This document shows positions 59,065 through 64,000 of a stretch of DNA of 64,000 nucleotides, one piece after another. A program made the translations under genes and the position numbers. The notes beneath the pieces are model-generated. The model saw nothing but the letters and a program-made list of their open reading frames with translations. It was not told the DNA's origin and did not search any database. Origin of the DNA: Unio delphinus. Lineage: Eukaryota > Mollusca > Bivalvia > Unionida > Unionidae. The stretch spans positions 8,370,501 through 8,434,500 of the forward strand of contig JAQISU010000210.1 in the NCBI GenBank assembly GCA_029339505.1, written 5' to 3'. The stretch's first letter is position 1, and the number at the start of each line of letters is the position of its first letter.

Positions 59065-61320
59065 AGCATTGAAACACTGTTGATATTGACATTGAGATTT
59101 GATATGCTGTACATTCATTAGATTGTACACAAATCTTCATTAATATGACTTTGTTATAGAAACTCTAGAGCCACCCACCCTGTTTAGTTGGCTAAATGTG
59201 CAAAACCTGATTGCAGACCTTGGTATTAGTTGTAAATATTGTTTAAAATAGACTTGTATAGTCTACATTTAATTTAGTACCTATAATGGCAACATTGTTA
59301 CCTACAATAAGTTGCCATAACATTTCATAATTATGATTTTAATGTAAAGTTTGGCCTATACTTCTCTGGGATTCAGAATTTATACATTCCGTGATTATCA
59401 GACTTTTGTGATGATTATGACTGTAGACTTTAATTATCAGACATATTAAGATTATGATATCATACTTAATTTTCAGCTGATGAATGAGATATTTTATGAT
59501 CATAATTTAGAATTGAATTGTCAGCCACTGAATCATGAGAATATCCAGATGATCTTGAATTTAGATATAGCATGAATATGCCTTCAAACAGCATTGTCTT
59601 CCCTTGTATAAGGATTTCAGAGGTTATTATTATGTATTCGTCTTTGCAAATTATAAAAATGCAATACAGTAAAATACACATGGAGTTATGGCCCTTGACT
59701 CCTGTAATATAGATGTTATTAAGGTGGAACATCCTTGCTTTCATATTTTTTATTAGATATAAGTCAATGAATCTTCATCTCGGCAAGAGTTTGGAGAGAT
59801 TTGATGATAATCATAGTTTTAATATTTTTAATTACAAAGACAATAGGTTTGTTTGCATTCAAAGTGTTCACAGCTGGCTGATTACTGTGATATATTTGTT
59901 AGCATTCAGAGTGTTCATATATGGTCATTTATTGTGATGATATGTTATTTAGAATTCGAGATGTTCAGTGGGTATTTGTTTTGTCATTTCACTGTGCCAG
60001 AATTTTTAAAGCAAGGAATTTGATTACATTCGAAAATCATTTTAAAAACAGATCATCTCTCATGAAAATCAACAATCACAAAATGGTTGACTGCACATAA
60101 ACCTAATGCATAACAAATATTATATCTTCAAAACTAATACAAAAGCTATCGTCACTTAAACTTACCAATTAAATTACTCCATTCATTACATATTCAAAAA
60201 AAATGTATTCGGGTTTCAAACGCTGTCATACAGATTTCATCTGATCATAAAATATGACAATGATATGAAAGGACTGCCTTGATTGCCCATGTGAGATTCT
60301 GAGAGAACCAATTTTTATCTTTTGTTAAATTCAGCAAGCATATATTATGAGATTTATGTAATTGATACTTGATGAGTAACATCTGATATTGAGCATTGAT
60401 AAAGGTTATAATGTTATCACCAACAATAACTCTTTTACTAATACATCATTGTTTGCGGAACTCTCCATTATCCATATTGTACCTTTGCAAAGGGCACGTA
60501 ATGTTTACTTTACAAGTGGCTGGAAAAGTTGTAAAGGGATAAATTGCAATTTGGATTGATATTTTGAGCTACAATAGTGTTGGTTTATGGATGGTTCAGA
60601 GCTATATTCAACACAAAAGAACTTGCTTATCAGTTAGGAAGTTGACCAGATCATTAGGCCAAATGTGTCGGAATGTCAGTTCAGGAAATGTTCAAAAGTT
60701 TATTCAATGCAGGACAACTCTTATTATCAACATTTCACTGACCAAACCGTAGTGAACAAATTAGAATATTGTATATCCCTGCATCAGTTATAATTCTCTT
60801 AACAAATGCATTTTTTCTTTCTAGAGGCCATTTTTTTTTATCCTGTTTTCATTAAGCTTGAAAAAAAAACTGTATAATCTAGGTCTTGAAGGATTTCAAA
60901 ACCATCCAAAATCCTCATTTTTCTGGTTAAATTTTGATTCCACATTAAATAATTTCATTATTGAGTGCCTTTTGGGTATAATGTTGAGATGATCTTGCAT
61001 CTAATTTGTTGCGTTTATTACTTCTCTGGTAGACATGATTTATTAAGAACCTGATTTGGATCCAAACATAAAATTTAGGCTTGTATCAGTTGTGTTATAC
61101 GGACAATGAACATGATGTCTAATTTGGTAGTTGGTATTCATTGGGTTGAAGGTAAAATGAAAATGATGTCTTATTTGGAAGTTGTTTTGAATAGTGTTAT
61201 ATTTTGCTATATAAGTAAAGGCAAAAGAATGTATTATTTCTGAATTAGTTTTCATTGGTTATATTATATTCCAACAAAACTATACATGCCTACTTAGTGA
61301 AGTGTTCACATGTTAAGATA
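59065..61320. other. Downstream flank, nothing firm
   Basis: AT-rich sequence following the HEPN relic; 59150-59400 resembles 58260-58640. Otherwise no gene, repeat array or transposon was recognised. Confidence 0.4.
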
Positions 61321-61323
61321 TTA

Positions 61324-61952
61324 AGTCCAGTGGTTGTCTCAGCCCAATCAGTACAATTAGTTGACTGTTTCTTTCCAGGTTGTTTCTCCATCATACACAT
61401 TACCCAAATACATTGACCTTGAGGAATGACTTCTGCTACCATGGTTGCACTCCATATACTGAAATCATCATTTTAACTTTAACTGCAAACTGCCACCAGG
61501 CCTCAGAGTCATTGTGGATTCTATTTGCTTATGTTAGCCATCAAACAGCCATTTTCTACGGTACAATAAATCTGACAATCATACTTCATAGTGTATAACC
61601 ATAAGTCCAGTGGTTGTTTCAGCCCAATCAGTACAATTAGTTGACTTTTCTTTCCAGGTCATTTCTCCATCAAACACATTACCCAAATACATTGACATTG
61701 AGGAATGACTTCTGCTACCATGAGAATTCAGCCCTCAATATGCTTGAAAAGGTATCACTCTTGGTGTTAACCAAGGGAAGTAATTTGTTCTTGTTACCTC
61801 CCATAACACGAATTGGTGGCACTCCATATACTGAAATCATTGTTTTATCTTCCACTGCAAATTGCCAATGTGTTTCAGAGGCACTGTGGATTCTATTTGC
61901 TTATGTTAGCCATTTTCAGCTGAACAATAAATCTGACAATCATACTACATAA
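61324..61952. repeat. Local tandem duplication (about 280 bp, second copy longer)
   Basis: Copy one (61324-61595) and copy two (61606-61952) share long blocks, e.g. the stretch around ttagttgac, tttctttccaggt, cacattacccaaatacattg and gaggaatgacttctgctacc, and a shared end around tctatttgcttatgttagcc. Copy two has about 95 extra bases in the middle (around 61722-61817), so one copy gained or lost that piece. The blocks after ttctttccag are open in one frame (LHQTHYPNTLTLRNDFCYH), but no protein family is recognised. Confidence 0.6.
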
Positions 61953-62189
61953 TGTATACATTTCTGGATGCTTTGGTGACATTTCATAGATGTTGCCATT
62001 TCATATGACATTATGTGTTTACATTGGTACACTTGCTACTTAAATTGTACAGGTTTGAATCCTACTGTTGGACCAGCCTGGGCAGCAACTGTAGTATGAC
62101 TTTGGGCAAGGCACTTTACTCCAATTACCTTGGCAAAAAAAACTTTTGTTGTCATTCCATAATTTTTCTGATATTTTAAATATCTTTTT

Positions 62190-62190
62190 A

Positions 62191-62280
<90 letters not shown>
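62190..62280. repeat. (TC)n(TA)n compound microsatellite
   Basis: About 30 bp of (TC)n followed directly by about 50 bp of (TA)n. Confidence 0.95.
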
Positions 62281-62283
<3 letters not shown>

Positions 62284-62534
62284 TGTTTCATTCAGTCATT
62301 GTTAATTCTATTAATAACACGTTTTCATTTTCTTTTCACTGAATTGTTATGAATTGTGTAATTTATTCTGATTTTTAAAAAGGCATTACTTTGCATTGAA
62401 TTTAATTTTGCAGATATTCTTTGACAATATGGTTACTAAATGTTTTAAGATTGTGGAAAACAATTAAATATTCTCCCTTACCTGCACTAAATGCTCATAA
62501 TCCATAAACACTAATGTCTGTTCTTAATTCACAG

Positions 62535-62684
62535 ATATATGGTTCATGGTTCTTCAAATCATCCTGAGTACAAAGAGAAAGGTACTCTATCCATATCCAT
62601 ATCTAGTAATTGAGTAAGGTCTGTTCTTAATTCACAGATGTATGGTTCATGGTTCTTCAAATCATCTTAAGTACAAAGAGAAAG
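62535..62684 (+). other. Tandem pair of 47-nt exon-like segments
   Basis: A 103-bp tandem duplication contains two copies (62535-62581 and 62638-62684) of a 47-nt segment, each bounded by ttcttaattcacag and gtactct, i.e. good acceptor and donor in both copies. One frame reads YMVHGSSNHPEYKEK and CMVHGSSNHLKYKEK. No family is recognised. They could be exons of a neighbouring gene starting downstream, or chance; nothing else in 59-64 kb was recognised as coding. Confidence 0.3.
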
Positions 62685-62689
62685 GTACT

Positions 62690-63080
62690 CTTTCCATATC
62701 TATTAATTGAGACATTTGAAGTTTATAACCTTCCTCTCACTCATCATCCAGTTTAGCTGTTGATGCTGGAATGCTTCCTCTCAAACTAAATCATATGGAG
62801 GACAAAAGGATTCCAACAGAGATTTTATATCAAATTTGGATATGATTTATATTAAAGCTTTGTAAACAAGAATGTTGAATACTGAATATGATGAAATTGA
62901 AACTTAACCAATTGGACAACCCACTGAATATAAAGCACAGCACCCAGCCCAGACATGACATAGATGATAATGCCAGGCCCATCAGAGTGCTTTTTTTTGC
63001 ATTCCAATCTGGCAAGCATCATTGTTATTAACAAACTACTTGTCTTCTATTTGGAGAGGATCTCTTCAGCTAGATGGCCT
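62690..63080. other. Flank, nothing recognised
   Basis: Short open frames on the minus strand (62830-63034) show no known domain. Confidence 0.35.
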
Positions 63081-63084
63081 TTAT

Positions 63085-64000
63085 AAGTATAATATCTCAC
63101 ATTGTAAGGCTAAATAAAGATGTTTTATAATACCTCACATTGTAAGGCTAAATATACATGTTCTATAATACCTCACATTGTAAGGCTAAATGTAGATGTT
63201 CTATAATATCTCACATTGTAAGGCTAAATATACATGTTAAATAATACCTCACATTGTATGGCTAAATGTAGATGTTCTATAATATCTCCCATCGTAAGGC
63301 TAAATGTACATGTTCTATAATATCTCACATTATAAGGCTAAATGGAGATGTTCTATAATACCTCACATTGTAAGGTTAAATGTACATGTTCTATAATACC
63401 TCACATTGTAAGGCTAAATGTACATGTTCTATAATATCTCACATTATAAGGCTAAATGTACATGTTCTATAATACCTCACATTGTTAGGCAAAATGCACA
63501 TGTTTTATAATACCTCACATTGTAAGGCTAAATAAAGATGTTTTATAATATCTCACCAATGTAAGGCTAAATGTACATGTTTTATAATATCTCACATTGT
63601 ATGGCTAAATGTAGATGTTCTATAATATCTCACATTATGAGGCTAAATGTAGATGTTCTATAATACCTCACATTGTAAGGCAAAATGTACATGTTTTATA
63701 ATATCTCACATTGTAAGGCTAAATGTAGATGTTCTATAATATCTCACATTATGAGGCTAAATGTAGATGTTCTATAATACCTCACATTGTAAGGCAAAAT
63801 GTACATGTTTTATAATATCTCACATTGTATGGCTAAATGTAGATGTTCTATAATATCTCACATTGTAAGGCTAAATGTACATGTTTTATAATATCTCACA
63901 TTGTAAGGCTAAATGTACTTGTTCTATAATATCTCACATTATAAGGCTAAATGTAGATGTTCTATAATATCTCACATTATAAGGCTAAATGTACATGTTT
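63085..64000. repeat. 38-bp minisatellite running off the window
   Basis: About 24 units of tataatatctcacattgtaa then ggctaaatgtagatgttc. Variants alternate (acc/atc; tgtaagg/tataagg/tatgagg; tagatg/tacatg), with a multi-unit block repeated at about 63600-63850. The array is not finished at 64000. Confidence 0.95.

Overview
The window is eukaryotic: AT-rich, intron-rich, full of decayed transposons, tRNA-derived SINEs and many unrelated minisatellites. The one multi-exon gene combines domains (ROC-COR, OTU, DZIP3-type HEPN) that I know mostly from expanded families in molluscs and other lophotrochozoans. A bivalve-like mollusc is my best guess, inferred from gene family and repeat style, not from a species-diagnostic sequence.

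One plus-strand gene dominates, from 3098 to 58122. I can place 11 exons with AG/GT borders: 3098-3631, 6325-6431, 13527-13775, 14180-14301, 16456-16616, 24569-24696, 37245-37814, 39828-39933, 44226-44485, 48382-48652 and 55790-58122. Intron phases match at every junction. The summed coding length is 4841 nt, which is the 2 nt finishing an upstream codon plus 1613 codons including the stop. Its product, at least 1612 residues, reads: second half of a ROC GTPase domain (DFAGQ and THVD motifs), a COR domain, a short charged linker, an OTU cysteine-protease domain (DGNC Cys and WESHY His), about 560 residues of Thr/Ser/Pro-rich repeats, and a C-terminal DZIP3-type HEPN domain with an R-x5-H motif. 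The P-loop exon and the start codon lie upstream of the window. A nucleotide switch, a predicted deubiquitinase and a HEPN domain in one chain suggest an innate-immune or stress-signalling protein; that role is inference.

Relics of the same gene family surround it. An antisense, frameshifted copy of the COR-start exon lies in intron 2 (about 6790-6999). A tandem duplicate of the HEPN end and 3' flank, now degenerate, follows the stop codon (about 58700-59060).

The rest is intron or flank. 0-3 kb: SINE-A piece, RTE-like LINE, LTR-like repeat. 5.7-12.3 kb: SINE-B, a hAT C-terminal relic, and a longer BED-finger hAT relic split by SINE-A. 17-23.4 kb: 41-bp minisatellite, LTR retrotransposon remains, RTE-like LINE, 40-bp minisatellite. 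24.9-28.6 kb: a 24-bp minisatellite split by a CR1/L2-like LINE. 30.4-34.5 kb: a 27-bp array and a 3.7-kb satellite of 29-bp units. 38-43 kb: arrays of 30, 66, about 80 and 56 bp. 46-55 kb: LTR-like repeat and arrays of 40, 44 and 48 bp. 59-64 kb: two local duplications and a 38-bp array that runs off the end. Two arrays, before the exons at 14180 and 48382, carry a branch-point-like motif in nearly every unit and end right at the splice acceptor. No rRNA, functional tRNA, CRISPR array or bacterial feature was seen.
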